NCBI GenBank assembly: GCA_039090855.1
Contig: CM077011.1
Coordinates: 23,809,001 to 23,873,000 of the forward strand
Direction: 5' to 3'
From: Macrothele yani
Lineage: Eukaryota; Arthropoda; Arachnida; Araneae; Macrothelidae
Length of the DNA: 64,000 nt
The first letter of the stretch is position 1, and each line of letters starts with the position of its first letter. The notes beneath the pieces were generated by a model. That model did not search any database. It was not told the DNA's origin and worked only from the letters and a program-made list of their open reading frames with translations. A program made the position numbers and the translations under genes. Below, in pieces: positions 1-10,516 of the stretch.

Positions 1-531
1 CAGCTACAGAAATTTACAGAATGATGAAAAGAAGTGTATGGAAACACAGCATTGTAAATCAGCTACAGAAACTTACAGAATGATGAAAAGAAGTGTATGG
101 AAACACAGCATTGTAAATCAGCTACAGAAACTTACAGAATGATAAAAAGAAGTGTATGGAAACACAGCATTGTAAATCAGCTACAGAAACTTACAAAATG
201 ATGTAAAGAAGTGTATGGAAACACAGCATTGTAAATCAGCTACAGAAACTTACAGAATGATAAAAAGAAGTGTATGGAAACACAGCCTTGTAAATCAGCT
301 ACAGAAACTTACAGAATGATGAAAAGAAGTGTATGGAAACACAGCATTGTAAATCAGCTACAGAAACTTACAGAATGATGTAAAGAAGTGTATGGAAACA
401 CAGCATTGTAAATCAGCTACAGAAACTTACAGAATGATAAAAAGAAGTGTATGGAAACACAGCCTTGTAAATCAGCTACAGAAACTTACAGAATGATGAA
501 AAGAAGTGTATGGAAACACAGCATTGTAAAT
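1..531. repeat. 59-bp tandem repeat (satellite) derived from mariner HTH coding sequence
   Basis: Nine consecutive copies of exactly 59 bp are present; each begins CAGCTACAGAAA and ends ATTGTAAAT, and copies differ by single substitutions. The array runs off the left edge of the window, so its true length is unknown. A tenth, diverging copy (532-588) reads straight into the N-terminal HTH coding sequence of a mariner-type transposase. In that copy the same bases encode SATETYRMIKKVYGNTAL, a typical start of the mariner HTH (HTH_48-type). Array copies carry one extra base in the run of A/G residues, so they are out of frame and non-coding. Confidence 0.95.
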
Positions 532-680
532 CAGCTACAGAAACCTACAGAATGATAAAAAAAGTGTATGGAAATACAGCATTATCCCGCATAAGAGTTT
601 TCAAATGGTATGCACGGTTTCGTGAAGGGTAGAAATTCTTTGATGATGATCCCAGATCCTGGGGTCCTTCCAGTGTGTGG
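532..680 (+). pseudogene. Mariner-family transposase fragment, N-terminal HTH
   Basis: Translation of this strand gives SATETYRMIKKVYGNTAL, then RIRVFKWYARFREG, a stop, then KFFDDDPRSWG. This is the order of motifs in the first helix-turn-helix of mariner-type transposases (family knowledge: ...VFEWxxRFxEG...DDPRSGRP). One stop codon interrupts it at about 631. The coding sequence ends near 680, where it meets an inverted copy of the same domain. No catalytic domain is present. Confidence 0.75.
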
Positions 681-1020
681 CGTACCACTCTGGCATTAAG
701 TTTGATTTTCCCAGAACGTTAAGTAGAATCTCATGACAGCTAGACTTACTGATGCCCACCGACCCAGCTAAAAAGTCTCGCTGTGATTCGGCGATCTTTC
801 TACAATTGATTCCGCAACTCTTCGATTTTTTCGCTGTCAGCACACTGGGAGGCCGCCCACCCAAATCGCGGATCATCGTCAAAGGATTCCCGCCTGTCAC
901 GAAACCGTGCATGCCATTTGAGAACTCTATTGCAGGTTAATGCTTTTTCTCCATACGCTCATTTTAACATTCTGTAAGTGTCAGTAACTGAATTTTAAAA
1001 TTTCCAACAGTAACGGATGT
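681..1020 (-). pseudogene. Mariner-family transposase fragment, N-terminal HTH, inverted copy
   Basis: On the minus strand from about 1000 downwards the translation gives TYRMLK, YGEKAL, VLKWHARFRDRRESFDDDPR, then after frameshifts KDRRITA and VGISKSSCHEILLNVLGKSN. This covers both helix-turn-helix halves of a mariner-type transposase. Several stops and frameshifts make it a relic. It faces the plus-strand fragment at 532-680, so the two form an inward-facing inverted pair. No DDE/D domain follows. Confidence 0.75.
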
Positions 1021-1636
1021 TTACTCTATGCTCTTCTATGGATAAAACGAAACGGGACCAGAACGCTTGTTATGATTCACTTAATGCCCGTCCGCCGCCT
1101 GTCGGTATAAACCGGTTTCCAGCCGTTCACTGATTGGCCAAGGACTGCCGTCTTCTGATATACACGTGATACTTTATCACACTAGTGTTACGTCAGTTAT
1201 GTGGTCAGTCCTAGAACTTTTCTAACATAGGTTGTATATACACTGAGTGGTAGCTTTACTGTTTCCAAACGCAGTAAAGGATATACACTCCCATTCATAA
1301 AGAAGTATATAGTTTCCAGATTCTGTTAAACAATAACAGTTGAAGACGCGGACCACAACTGCGAACCGTTAGGTAGATGTACTCATAAAGTTTGTGTCCC
1401 GTACTGAGGAAGATAACGTAGGTGATAGCGCGCGTGTCACGTGACTAGTTAGTCAAAATGGCAGCGTCTGCAGTGGAGAAGGCGTTTTGTGTTCTTGAAT
1501 TGAGCAAAACGTAATCTGTAAATGTTGTGCAACGGTATTTTCAATCACGATTCGGAAAAGAACCTCCAACCAGACAGAAAATACATCTAAGATTGATATA
1601 AAAAATGTGAAACTACGGGCTGTTTGTGCAAATTTA

Positions 1637-2925
1637 TTGGGTTGTCTGAAAAGTCATGACGTATTTTAGCCATGTTTTGCAAAGGTCATTTATTGATGGA
1701 AAGAACAAAGATCAATCAATGATATAATGCCCGTTTTGTTCAATAACATTTTGCCATCTTTCAGTCAGCTGCAGAATGCCTTGTTCATAGAAGGACCTGT
1801 CTTTCGTGGCAAAAACTGCACAAGGTACTGATTTACCGCCTCGTCTGAACTGAACGTCATACCACGCAAGGACTGTTGCAGAGATCGAAACAAGTGGAAG
1901 TCTGACGGCGCGAGGTCAGGCGAGTATGCTGAGTGCTGAGTGTAGCAACACATCCCACCCAAGGTTCAATATTTTTTGGCGAGTAATCAAACTTGTGTGT
2001 GGTCTCGCGTTGTCGTGATGGAACACAACACGTTTGCGATGAACGAGCTCTGGACGTTTCTGGATTTCTTTTAAACTATCCAATTGCCCACAGTACACAT
2101 TCGAATTGATTGTGTGGTTCCGTGGTAGAAGCTCAAAAAACACGACACCTTTAAAATCCCACCACACTGAGACCAGAACCTTCCGCTGATGAATGTCAGC
2201 TTTGTATATCGTTTGAGGCGAAGCAGCACGTCGGAACCAAGACCGTTTGCGCAGCACATTGTTGTACACAATCCACTTTTCGTCACCAGGTATCAGTCGC
2301 TTCAAAAAGGGATCGTTTTTCACACGTTTAATGAGCATATCGCAGATGTTTACACGCGCCGTCAATTGAGCTTCTTTGAGTTCAAGAGGAATCCATACAT
2401 CGAGCTTGCTTACGTATCTCAAATTCTGCAGGTGGTCGTGAACGCTTGAATGATAGATGTGCAATGTGTCTGCAATCTCTCGTGTCGTGTAACGTGGGTT
2501 TGACTCGATCAATCTCTTGATTTGGTCGTCATCGACCTCGGTTAGCCTCCAGGGCCGAGGAGCATCGTTGAGGTCAAAATCACCAGCACGGAATTTTTCG
2601 AACCACTGCTGGCACTGACGTTCTTGTAGAGCATTATCACCGTACACTTTACGCAACTTTTTACATGCTTGACGCGCGTTCTTCCCTTTACGGAAGTAAA
2701 TCAGTAAAATATGGTGAAAATGCACAGTTTGGTCTTCCATCTTCAACTTGTTGTCAAATCTCCACAAATCAACCAAATCGCTCAGTATTCCTTTTAGACT
2801 GCAGCTAGAACTATCCCCTGTCGAATGTCATAGCGATAACAGAACTGCGCATGCCTCCAGTACTTCCAAAACCGCCCAACCGCTATCGGGTGCCAAAATA
2901 CGTCATGACGTTTACGACAAACCAA
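1637..2925 (-). mobile_element. Mariner element, near full length
   Basis: The element is 1289 bp, the usual mariner size. Its ends are inverted repeats of about 31 bp: the left begins TTGGGTTGTCTGAAAAGTCA, and the right, reversed, begins TTGGTTTGTCGTAAACGTCA. It is flanked by TA on both sides (1635-1636 and 2926-2927), the expected target duplication. It carries one transposase pseudogene on the minus strand and lies inside the reading frame of the DUF4817-type transposase. Confidence 0.93.
1712..2740 (-). pseudogene. Mariner transposase (DD34D type), two frameshifts
   Basis: The likely start is the Met at 2740 ([16 protein letters not shown]). The first HTH shows [20 protein letters not shown] and [17 protein letters not shown]; the second shows TTREIADTL and HSSVHDHL. 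The catalytic aspartates are visible in [21 protein letters not shown] and [13 protein letters not shown], the D-D-34-D pattern of mariner. A seven-base duplication near 1935 shifts the frame just before the third aspartate. A second shift near 1798 precedes the C-terminus SFYEQGILQLTERWQNVIEQ, which ends at a TGA at 1712-1714. The sequence resembles the cecropia/mellifera-type mariners from memory of the family; the subfamily is not certain. The enzyme would be inactive. Confidence 0.9.
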
Positions 2926-3335
2926 TAAAAGTGATGGACGACCGCGTGTATCGGAAGAAGTCGTCGATAGTGTTTGCACTGCCATTCAACGAAGCCCGGG
3001 AAAATCAACGCGGAGGGTCATTTTCCCAGGTTTCGTTGAAAAGAACAAGGTATTCGCCCCTCCCCTTCTTGTTGATCTAGCGGAGCTGAAACAGCGTATC
3101 ACAGCCACTATCGCTGTACTTGATTCAGATATCTTACCTCGCGTTTCGGCGGAAAGGGATTACCGGCTCGATGTGTGTCGTGGGACTAAGGGTGCGCACA
3201 TAGAACATCTGTAACTCGCTCTTAAAAATTGAAACATTCCCCTACAAATTTGTTACAGGTAACATAAAATATTTTACACTGTTCTTGTTTTATAGTGCGT
3301 TGAAACTGTATACTTTTTTATGAATCACCCTGTAT

Positions 3336-4901
3336 ACTTACTTATTAACTTAAATAAAAATATGAACACGTAATCGTAAAAGAAAGAGAGGAGAAATCAG
3401 GCAAATTAAAATACAGAAAATGAAAGGAGCTTCGTTCAAAACAAATTATATTGTAAAAAGCCGTGCTTATGTTTCTAGATTATACGTACGGAAACACGTA
3501 ACCTTGGGGTATTACCCTGCCGCCATTAGTCCTATATGTCTCACCCTTACCGGTATTCAGATTAATGGCCAAGGCTGCGTTTAAAGATGAAATCCACTTC
3601 GGTCTTTCTTTGAATTACAAGCGATAATTGATCTGGAAGGAACGTGGAACTGCTTATGATGTCTGGGATATAGTTGAATAAGAAACATATGACAATCTCC
3701 GGGTTTTGACATTTTGACTAGTCTTGGAGTCGTGATGTTGGCTGATATCATGTTTATTGGAGATACTGAAGTGCAGGTGAAGGATAAAGAGACAATCTGT
3801 GGAGTAGGAACCTCGATTTGTTGGAGGCGAAGATCTCTTCTGGGGTCGATGGCTGTGCTAACGTGCAGTGATGTAGCAAAAAAATAGAGAAAGAAAAACT
3901 GCCTGTAGTGACAAAAAAATCAGTGGTAATGCTGGAAAAAAGACAAGAAATGATAAAAAGGACAAAATTCTGAACTCGGGTAATCGGACGCCATTATATC
4001 GAAAAGAACGAAGGGAGGAAGAAACAGCAACCATCGTTGTGACAAGGTCACCAGAGTCGCAGAGACCAGAGCAGTTGCAACAGGTGGTGCTACAGCACAC
4101 CATGGGAAGGCTACATTACTCTTGAGAGCAGGATGCCTCAGGACTCGAGGTCAAAATGCAACCCTGTTATTGGTTGAGCGCTGTCCACGGTCACGGGAGA
4201 AAGTTGAGTTAGGCAAGCGGATGTGTTTTGGCGGGACTTCTCGTACAAGAAGAGCGGATGATAGATCATCTCTCAGGATGAAGTTTGAGAGCTAACAATC
4301 CTGAGCACTCAGCTGCAGTTGGGTCGCCAGTGTACTTTATCACTAGCCGAGGTCAGTGGTCTATTTTTTATGAATTTACTGAGCTAATACACTGCGGTCT
4401 AAAAAAATATAAGACAAGTAGTTAGTGTAACTCCAGTAGAGAACTCCCCGTGTTTTAAGTAGCTAATAGATGATTTAAGTCACCTGAGTGATTCTGAGTA
4501 AGAACAGTGCGATGATTCAGATGACTGACAAGTTTGTAATATCAACTTGCCTCATATAACTGACGGTGTACACTGTGTACTCACTGCTGTGTGGGTGACC
4601 TATAGTTTTGAAATTGAACCTCTCTGGTTCAATACCTCAACTACCTATCCTGGAATTGTGATGATATTCTCCATCAACTTTGTACATATTGCAGCAACTG
4701 TAGCGGAATGTATATAAAGCTCGGTGTTTGTGAATATGTCGGCTCTGTGTCATAAATGCTTGATCCTTCGCTACGCCTCTGAGATGAGTAATGGTGTGTG
4801 AAATAAGTCGTCCAGGCTTTAGAAATTCTGGACTGGTGGCAGCGACTAACTGGAAAAAATACTCTTAATGCGAGCTACAAATTCTACCGGAGTGCATATA
4901 T
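3336..4901. other. No recognisable feature
   Basis: I see no transposase, RNA gene or repeat that I can name in this stretch. Open frames are short and lack family motifs. It may be old unique sequence or an eroded transposon. Confidence 0.5.
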
Positions 4902-6019
4902 ACTGTATAAAGGGTACATAGGATCTCCCTTTAGCGTAGAATAACTTGCGAACGGAGAGAGGTACAGTTATGCAAGTGAGATAACGGTATAGTAAAGCAA
5001 CTACACCCGATCGAAGAATGCAACCGATAGCAGCGTCTCCATTGGCGAAATGCGGAAGTTAGCCATTGGAAATCGACAACGAAAAGAGATAGAGCAAAAT
5101 TTCCAATTATAAAGTTGTAGAGCATCAATTAATTAATACAAAACGACATTTGTCTCACACGAAAAAGATAAATTGTCACCTGAATACCCTACAATGTCCG
5201 AAATCTATGCGCGATGATTCGAATCTGTATATTCACATTTCGCAAATGTAGCCGTATCCAAATGCAGATTGTGACGTTGTACCGTACCTACGATATCAAA
5301 ACCAGTAGCAGGATGTACCCTGATAAGAAGCTTAGGTCTACATACGTTGTGTGAGAATGGCAAGCATGGATTTCTGGGGTTACGTAAAAAATCAGGTGTA
5401 TGCAACAGCGCCTACAAGTCTGCTGGATTTACGTCGTCGTGTTACAGATGCTTGCAATAGTGTGAGACCTTCCATGCTGAGGAATGTGCATGCAGAATTG
5501 CATTCACGAATACAATTATGTATCGTGGGCAATGACGAAATTTTCGAAAATACTCGACATTAACCTTTTATCACTGTGCGTCAGTTTGTCTTTTTTGTGT
5601 TTGTTTTGTCTGACGTCATCAAACTATATTGACATAAGTACGCACTTATGCAATAAATTGTGTGTATTTGCTCATACCTATGCCTGTTCCCTTCAAACGT
5701 TCACACAAAATGTCGCGCATCGATTTCGAACATTTTAGGGTATTCAGACAACAATGTATCTTATCCGTGTGAAACAAATGTCGTTTTGTGCTAATTAATT
5801 GATGCTTTACAACTTTGTAGTTGGAAATTTTGCTCTATCTCTTTTCGTTTTCGATTTGCAATGGCTAACTTCCGCATTTCGCAACTAGGGGCGCTGCTAT
5901 TGGTTGCATTTAATCAGGCGTAGTGGTTTTACTATACCGTTATCTCACTTGCATGACTGTGCCTCTCTCCGTTCGCAATTTATTCCAGGCTAAAGGGACT
6001 TTCCTATACATCCTGTATA
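4902..6019. mobile_element. Long-inverted-repeat DNA transposon A (DUF4817-type derivative)
   Basis: The left arm (4902-5213) and right arm (5711-6019) are inverted copies of each other over roughly 310 bp. They share blocks such as GATAGAGCAAAATTTCC, AATTAATTGATGC and the outer CCCTTTAGC near both tips. The core keeps only the C-terminal end of a transposase. The right tip abuts element B. Such very long terminal repeats with a deleted core are typical of MITE-like or fold-back derivatives. Confidence 0.85.
5351..5563 (+). pseudogene. DUF4817-type transposase, C-terminal remnant
   Basis: The translation contains MDFWGYVKNQVYAT, LDLRRRVTDACNSV and MLRNVHAELHSRIQLCIV. This is the C-terminal end of the same transposase type whose C-terminus appears at 3031-3214 and 6830-6995. 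The catalytic domain is missing. The stop at 5561-5563 is probably the native end of the protein. It lies between the two long inverted arms of element A. Confidence 0.7.
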
Positions 6020-7482
6020 CAGGGTGTATAGGAAAGTCCTTAAACAGGAAAATAACTTTTTAACGTAAAATACTAGAATTGTGGAAGTTGTGTGTACATA
6101 GAGTAAAGTGACTATGTTCTATCAGATAAGACCGACTGCAGCAGCCCTAGCTGCGAATTTTGGAAGTTAGCTATCCTATCGCAAGAACCAAGAGAGATAG
6201 CGAAAAAGTCAGTAGCAAACGTGCAGGGCGTCACCGATTTAGTATGAAATCACGCCCTACATTTACCAGAAACTCCAATAGAAGTCCGGAAATGCAGATC
6301 TCTCGGTATCCGATCACCGGCATACATACTTCACGAATGACATCGGAAAACGTAAAATCTGTAAACGAATTTCGCCTGCAAAACAGCGAAGGATGGATGA
6401 AAGCATGCAAATTGAAACGCTACGTCATATCTCATCGGGAAGCATAAATTGGCGATCAGGAAAGGTTTGTCAGACAGTACGTGGACTGGATCTTCGAGTC
6501 TACACATGGCTAGTAATTCCAACGAGGAGTACTATGCGAGATGGTTATGTTGGTACGGGGAATGCGGTCGTCGGGCAAGAGAGGCAGTACGCCAATACGC
6601 ATCACGTTTCGTTAATCGTTCTCATCCTGCTGCGGCCACTATCATCAATGTCGTTCGTTCCCCGGCTGAGAGAAATCGGGAGCATTACGAGTCGTTCCCG
6701 TTCAGGTAGGCCGACACTTGCAGGTGTGCACGTGCAGCCAGTGGACGTCCTAGCCTATGCGGTAGCCCACCCACATGCAGTACGAGAGACATCAGTGCGA
6801 CGTGTGGCCTTACATTTGGTCGTGTATGGCAAATTTCTACAACCCCGTATTATCCAAGCATGCAGTAACGTAAAATCTGAAATGCTGCAGAACGTCCAAC
6901 AAAAAGTTCTAGCTCGAATACAGGTGGGTATTGCTGCCGATGGTGAACAACATCGCGAATGCTTAAGTATTAGTACTGACATTTTGTATTTCTAGAACAT
7001 TATTTTGTGTTTTTCTTCTTCATAATGTCCTACTGATGTATGAATTTCCTACTACTTCACTGTACAGTACATAATAAATTGTACCTTGCTGACACGTACA
7101 TGTATTAGTTTTATTAGTATATTTGCATCACCTTATAATGTCGCACTTCTGCACGCGATGAGTGACGTTTTTATGCCGGTGATCGGATACCGAGAGATCT
7201 GCATTTCCGGACTTCTATTCGAGATTTTGGTGAATGTAGGGCGTCATTTCACACTAAATCGGGGACGCTCCACACGTTTGCTATTGACGTTTTTTCGCTC
7301 TCTCTCTTGGTCCTCGCGATAGGGTCGCTAACTTCCAAAATTCGCCGCTAGGGGTGCTGCAATCGGTCTCATCTGATAGAACATAGTCACTTTACTCTAT
7401 GTACACGCTACTTCCACAGCTCTAGCATTTTGCGTTCAAAAGTTATTCCACTGTTTAAGGACTTTCCTATACTCCCTGTATA
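6018..7482. mobile_element. Long-inverted-repeat DNA transposon B (DUF4817-type derivative)
   Basis: The left arm (6018-6342) and right arm (7158-7482) are inverted copies over about 325 bp, with matching blocks such as GTATAGGAAAGTCCTTAAAC, GAACATAGTCACTTTACTC and CCGGTGATCGGATACCGAGA. The tips resemble those of element A. Between the arms lies an internally deleted transposase pseudogene. The left tip is joined to the right tip of element A over a shared TA. Confidence 0.87.
6506..6995 (+). pseudogene. DUF4817-type transposase, core deleted
   Basis: The reading frame starts at ATG 6506 with SNEEYYARWLCWYGECGRRA and REAVRQYASRFVNRSHPAAA. After a frameshift near 6660 it continues with RLREIGSITSRSRSGRP and VDVLAYAVAHPHA. 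This is the N-terminal DNA-binding part. It then jumps to the C-terminal end (QPRIIQACSNVKSEMLQNVQ, VLARIQVGIAADGEQ). The whole DDE domain between them is missing, so the element cannot move on its own. Confidence 0.75.
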
Positions 7483-7589
7483 TATATATACTGGATCGTT
7501 CATAGGTACAAAAAAGTATTAATCAAATGGTGGTTACAACATAACAAGAAGCAAGAACTTAATAAGTGGTTGCAAAGAAAACATTAAAA

Positions 7590-7815
7590 TGGCCTTTGGG
7601 GTTCCATATTTATGACGTTGGGAGGTACTCAGTGTGCCAGCGGTATATTTTTGGTACACCCTTACTGCAGCACCTCGCCAACAGCAAACGAAGTCTGCGG
7701 TTCCTCTGATGTTTCCACCGTTGGCGCGGTAGGCTGTGATCATTCCCTTTTTGAACGTCCGGCAAATCACTACCTCTGCCCATTATACACACACGGCATG
7801 CATTATAGTTCATCT
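7590..7815 (-). pseudogene. Tc1-like transposase, N-terminal fragment
   Basis: The minus strand from about 7770 gives MGRGSDLPDVQKG in one frame, and KGMITAYRANGGNIRGTADF plus AAVRVYQKYTAGTL in another. This is the first HTH of a Tc1-like transposase with a frameshift. Only the N-terminus is present. It lies just left of the Tc1 copy at 7836-9233 and in the same orientation, but it belongs to a different Tc1 family. Confidence 0.6.
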
Positions 7816-7835
7816 GTCATAGCCGGTCACTCATA

Positions 7836-9233
7836 CACTCACTGTCATAAAAATCCACTCCCCAAGAGGAGGCGTTGGATTGAAATGAGATTTTAGTAGT
7901 GGGATGTTACATACCAAGGACAGAAGTGATTACAATATCACAGCAGCAGGACGATTTCCAGCGGACATACGGTACACATTCGAGTCAGCGTTAGTACCGC
8001 GTCGGACCGCGTCGTACTCAGATTCAGACTGTGATACGGTCTGGCATGGAGTCAAAATTAAGCCGTGTGTTATCCTGGGACAGACTAGCCCACACTTCAT
8101 GCAACTGACCCTCTAAATCACGAACTTTGGGTCATAGAGAAAGCTGGTGTCCCATCTGATCCCATCTGATGAGCGAGAGATAAGGCGATCTGGCAAGCCA
8201 CGGAACCATTGAAGAACGACGTAGTAAGTCCTGGGATACCCGTGCCGTATGCGGACGAGCGCTATCTTGTTGGAAAATGGCTCCGTGCCGCACCGCCAGA
8301 TAAGGCAGCGTATGGGGCCGCAGGATTACTGCGAGGGAAGTCCGGCTGTCATACCCGATGGCTCGACATGCCATCACGCCTGCAGTTCGGGACGTGTGCG
8401 GCTGTACAATAAAGTTAGGATTGTAGCGCTTACCTGCAGTCCTATACAATCTGAACAGGTGGTCGACCGTTCCCATACAGAAGAGGGATTCGTCGCTGAA
8501 AAATATACGTCGCTGGTCCGTGGCATTCCACCTTCCTCGCTGCTGTCACCACTGCAATCGAACCCGACGATGGTCAGATGTTAATGGCAGAAAACGTAAA
8601 GGCCGTCGAGAGTGCAGGTTTGTCTCTGCCAGGCGTCTGAAAATGGTTCTGCCGGACATAGGAGTTCCTTGCGCAGCCGCCACTTGTCTCTGGATAATGG
8701 ACAAGGACGTCGTTTCATCTCTGCGTGCCGTTCTTACGATCCCACGGTCCTCTCTGCTGGTGGTGTGTCTGGGTCGTCCAGAGCCAGTCCGCAGTGTCTG
8801 AATCGTCCAGAGACAGTCAGAAGTGTCTGGGTGTTTTCCTGTGTCCATTGCTCCCAACATGATTGCACAGTACTGTCCGATCGGACAAAATGGCGGGCGA
8901 TTCGGAGTGCCGGCCACCCTGTCTCTCTTATCCCGACGATGCGGCCTCCGCCAATCTCCCGTACGCACATCTACGGCGGCTCCTCGGCATGTCTATTGCT
9001 CAGGGATCTCACCTGACTCTTACCGTGCAATTCGGCACGAATGTGGAGTCCTCTGCGCGTCGCCTTATAAGCCCCGAAGATTGGAATTGCAGGGTCGATC
9101 TTGGACGTGCTGGCATTCGGAATCGTTCGAAAATTTAATGATTTGCATATCTGCCGTCTCCGTAGTTATTCGCCGAGTTTCGCGTTAATCGCACGGTGTG
9201 TTCTTAGTGCGGGGATTTTTATTACAATGAGAG
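7836..9233 (-). mobile_element. Tc1-like element, copy 1 of a two-copy family
   Basis: The inverted tips match over about 21 bp (left CACTCACTGTCATAAAAATC; right, reversed, CTCTCATTGTAATAAAAATC). TA is found on both sides (7834-7835 and 9234-9235). The length is 1398 bp. A second copy in the same orientation is at 23664-25082, and the two are alignable throughout. Confidence 0.9.
7935..8970 (-). pseudogene. Tc1-like transposase (DD34E type), degraded
   Basis: The N-terminal HTH is visible as GGRIVGIRETGWPALRIARH and DSTVQSCWEQW. The linker has GTPMSGRTIFRRLAETNLHS and RRPLRFLPLTSDHRR. The second catalytic block reads GAIFQQDSARPHTARVSQD and is followed by PWLARSPYLSLI; the glutamate block (normally DLSPIEHVWD) is damaged. 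The first aspartate block (normally FSDESRF) is also shifted. Several frameshifts and stops occur. A better preserved relative lies at 23767-24839. Confidence 0.85.
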
Positions 9234-9382
9234 TATCTTCGAGCTGTAAACCTTGTCATGTGCACTCTCTGACGCACCCGCGAGGTACACTGTGATTCCG
9301 AGGATGGTTAATATTATTCTGATACGACCGTATATGTTAAGAGTTGTAGTAGAAAAAGGTTTGGTTTTTAAATTTATATATA

Positions 9383-9627
9383 CACTCAAAGACAATGAAA
9401 TTAGCGCAACTAGAAGCAAATAGCTAGAGTGCGTGCTGGTATGCAAATGATCCCCGTTTGGTGCGATTGCGCATGACAGCACACCCTGTGGGGGCGCTGC
9501 AATCACGAACCAGCAGCCGTATAAACCAGCGTGTAGTCGATGCCCCATGAAAGTTGAGAGCACCGCCGACGCAAGCAAGAGTAGAGAGTGACAAAAATGC
9601 CGGGTAGATGCCAGAGACGTCGATTTA
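9383..9627 (+). mobile_element. Tc1-like 5' fragment
   Basis: The start TACACTCAAAGACAATG resembles a Tc1 tip after a TA. An ATG at 9598 is followed by PGRCQRRRFTRFSA, similar to the first residues of several Tc1-like transposases. The fragment stops at the inverted hairpin 9628-9692, beyond which an unrelated Tc1-like element begins on the minus strand. Confidence 0.45.
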
Positions 9628-9692
9628 CGCGGTTTTCAGCCCGATGATCAGGCCACTTTGAGAGTGGCCTAATCGACGGGCTGAAAACCGCG
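9628..9692. repeat. Perfect 16-bp inverted repeat forming a long hairpin
   Basis: CGCGGTTTTCAGCCCG (9628-9643) is the exact reverse complement of 9677-9692. Inside, AGGCCACT and AGTGGCCT add a second 8-bp stem. The hairpin sits exactly where two differently oriented Tc1 fragments meet. It may mark a fold-back rearrangement breakpoint. Confidence 0.9.
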
Positions 9693-10516
9693 ATCTGTCC
9701 GTGTAAGGTGATAATGGGACCTGCTGCAAACCACGAGGTCATGGCCCAAACCATAACGGAACCGCCCCCATGCGTCACTCTAGGAAGGAGACAGTCTGGG
9801 TTGTAGGCTCCTGCGGGAGTTCTAAACACGTAAACCCGTCCTGTGGTGGGAAATAGTGAGAAACTTGATTCTTCGGAAAACAAGACATGTTTCCATTGAT
9901 CCGCAGTCCACGTTTTATGTTCCTGGCACCACTGTTGTCTCCTTTTCATATTCACCTGTGACACCAGGGGTTTTGCTATAGCAGCTCTTCCGTAAATATT
10001 TTGCATATGTAATTTCCTTTGCACGGTATTGGTCGACACTGGGTTTTGGAGATGTGCATTAGGCTGAGAAGTCACTTACGTCGCCGTGGTCATCCTCCTT
10101 CCAGTCACATTCCTCTTTAATGTCCTCCTGTTTCTCGCTGAGTTTGGTTTTCCTTCCTCAATTGTGTCTCGCAGATGATGTTGTGCCGTGAATATTGTAT
10201 GCTGAGATGACCTTCGACACGGTACCTCTCGATACCCCTAATACCTGTGCCATTGTGGTTACCAACTCACCAACCAGACTGGCTCCTAAAATTTGCCCTC
10301 TTTGGAACTCCGAAAGGTCACTCATTGTGCCTTCACCCGGAACGAAATTATGCAAACACAGGTTTACAATGCAATCACACAGACCCTTAACACTACAAGC
10401 AACACTTGTTTGACAAAAACAATTGTAGCTACATGTTCGTTTTACTCAAAACGCAGCACATACCAAAGTCACTTTTTTCAGCGATGTGTTTCCATTATTT
10501 TGGACTATCCCTGTAT
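9693..10516 (-). pseudogene. Tc1-like transposase, C-terminus lost
   Basis: On the minus strand the N-terminal HTH at 10158-10355 shows MSDLSEFQRGQILGASLVG and LGVSRGTVSKVISAY. After a frameshift, 9695-10075 shows NPVSTNTVQRKLHMQNIYGR, KRRQQWCQEHKTWTADQWKH, FSEESSF (first catalytic block, with Glu for Asp), GRVYVFRTPAGAYNPDC and GGGSVMVWAM. The coding sequence is cut at about 9695 before the second aspartate. The outer end at about 10490-10516 (CTATCCCTGTATATA) looks like a terminal repeat. The left end is missing. Confidence 0.8.

Larger units (their letters stand above)
532..1237. mobile_element. Fold-back mariner-derived element (right part)
   Basis: Two 5'-end copies of a mariner face each other with a junction near 680. 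On the minus strand the sequence upstream of the HTH (1021-1237) is untranslated, and its outer end (about 1205-1237) reads, on the minus strand, TACAACCTATGTTAGAAAAG. I take this as the element tip by analogy with mariner ends. The matching left tip is outside the window or was replaced by the 59-bp array. The exact right end is uncertain. Confidence 0.5.
1458..3214 (+). pseudogene. DUF4817-type transposase, N- and C-terminal parts, split by a mariner
   Basis: The reading frame starts at ATG 1458 with AASAVEKAFCVLELSKT, continues through QSRFGKEPPTRQKIH and ETTGCLCK, and is cut by the mariner. On the far side of the insertion it resumes in register with KSDGRPRVSEEVVDSV and IQRSPGKSTRR. This is the helix-turn-helix region found in arthropod transposases annotated DUF4817. 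It then jumps directly to a C-terminal segment with VDLAELKQRIT, DYRLDVCR and GAHIEHL before a TAA at 3212-3214. The DDE catalytic domain is absent. Stops and frameshifts occur near 1510 and 1600. Confidence 0.75.
1284..3335 (+). mobile_element. DUF4817-type DNA transposon, internally deleted, interrupted by a mariner
   Basis: Imperfect terminal inverted repeats of about 30 bp are visible. The left end (1286-1316) contains ATTCATAAAGAAGTATA, and the right end, reversed, contains ATTCATAAAAAAGTATACAG. Inside is one transposase reading frame with N-terminal and C-terminal parts but no catalytic core, so it is a deletion derivative. A mariner (1637-2925) sits in the middle. The family belongs to the broad IS630-Tc1-mariner group by its inverted ends and probable TA target; that placement is inference. 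Confidence 0.65.

Noticed and set aside
1..588. Possible CRISPR-like array
   Set aside because: The 59-bp units are contiguous with no unique spacers, and the context is eukaryotic transposons.
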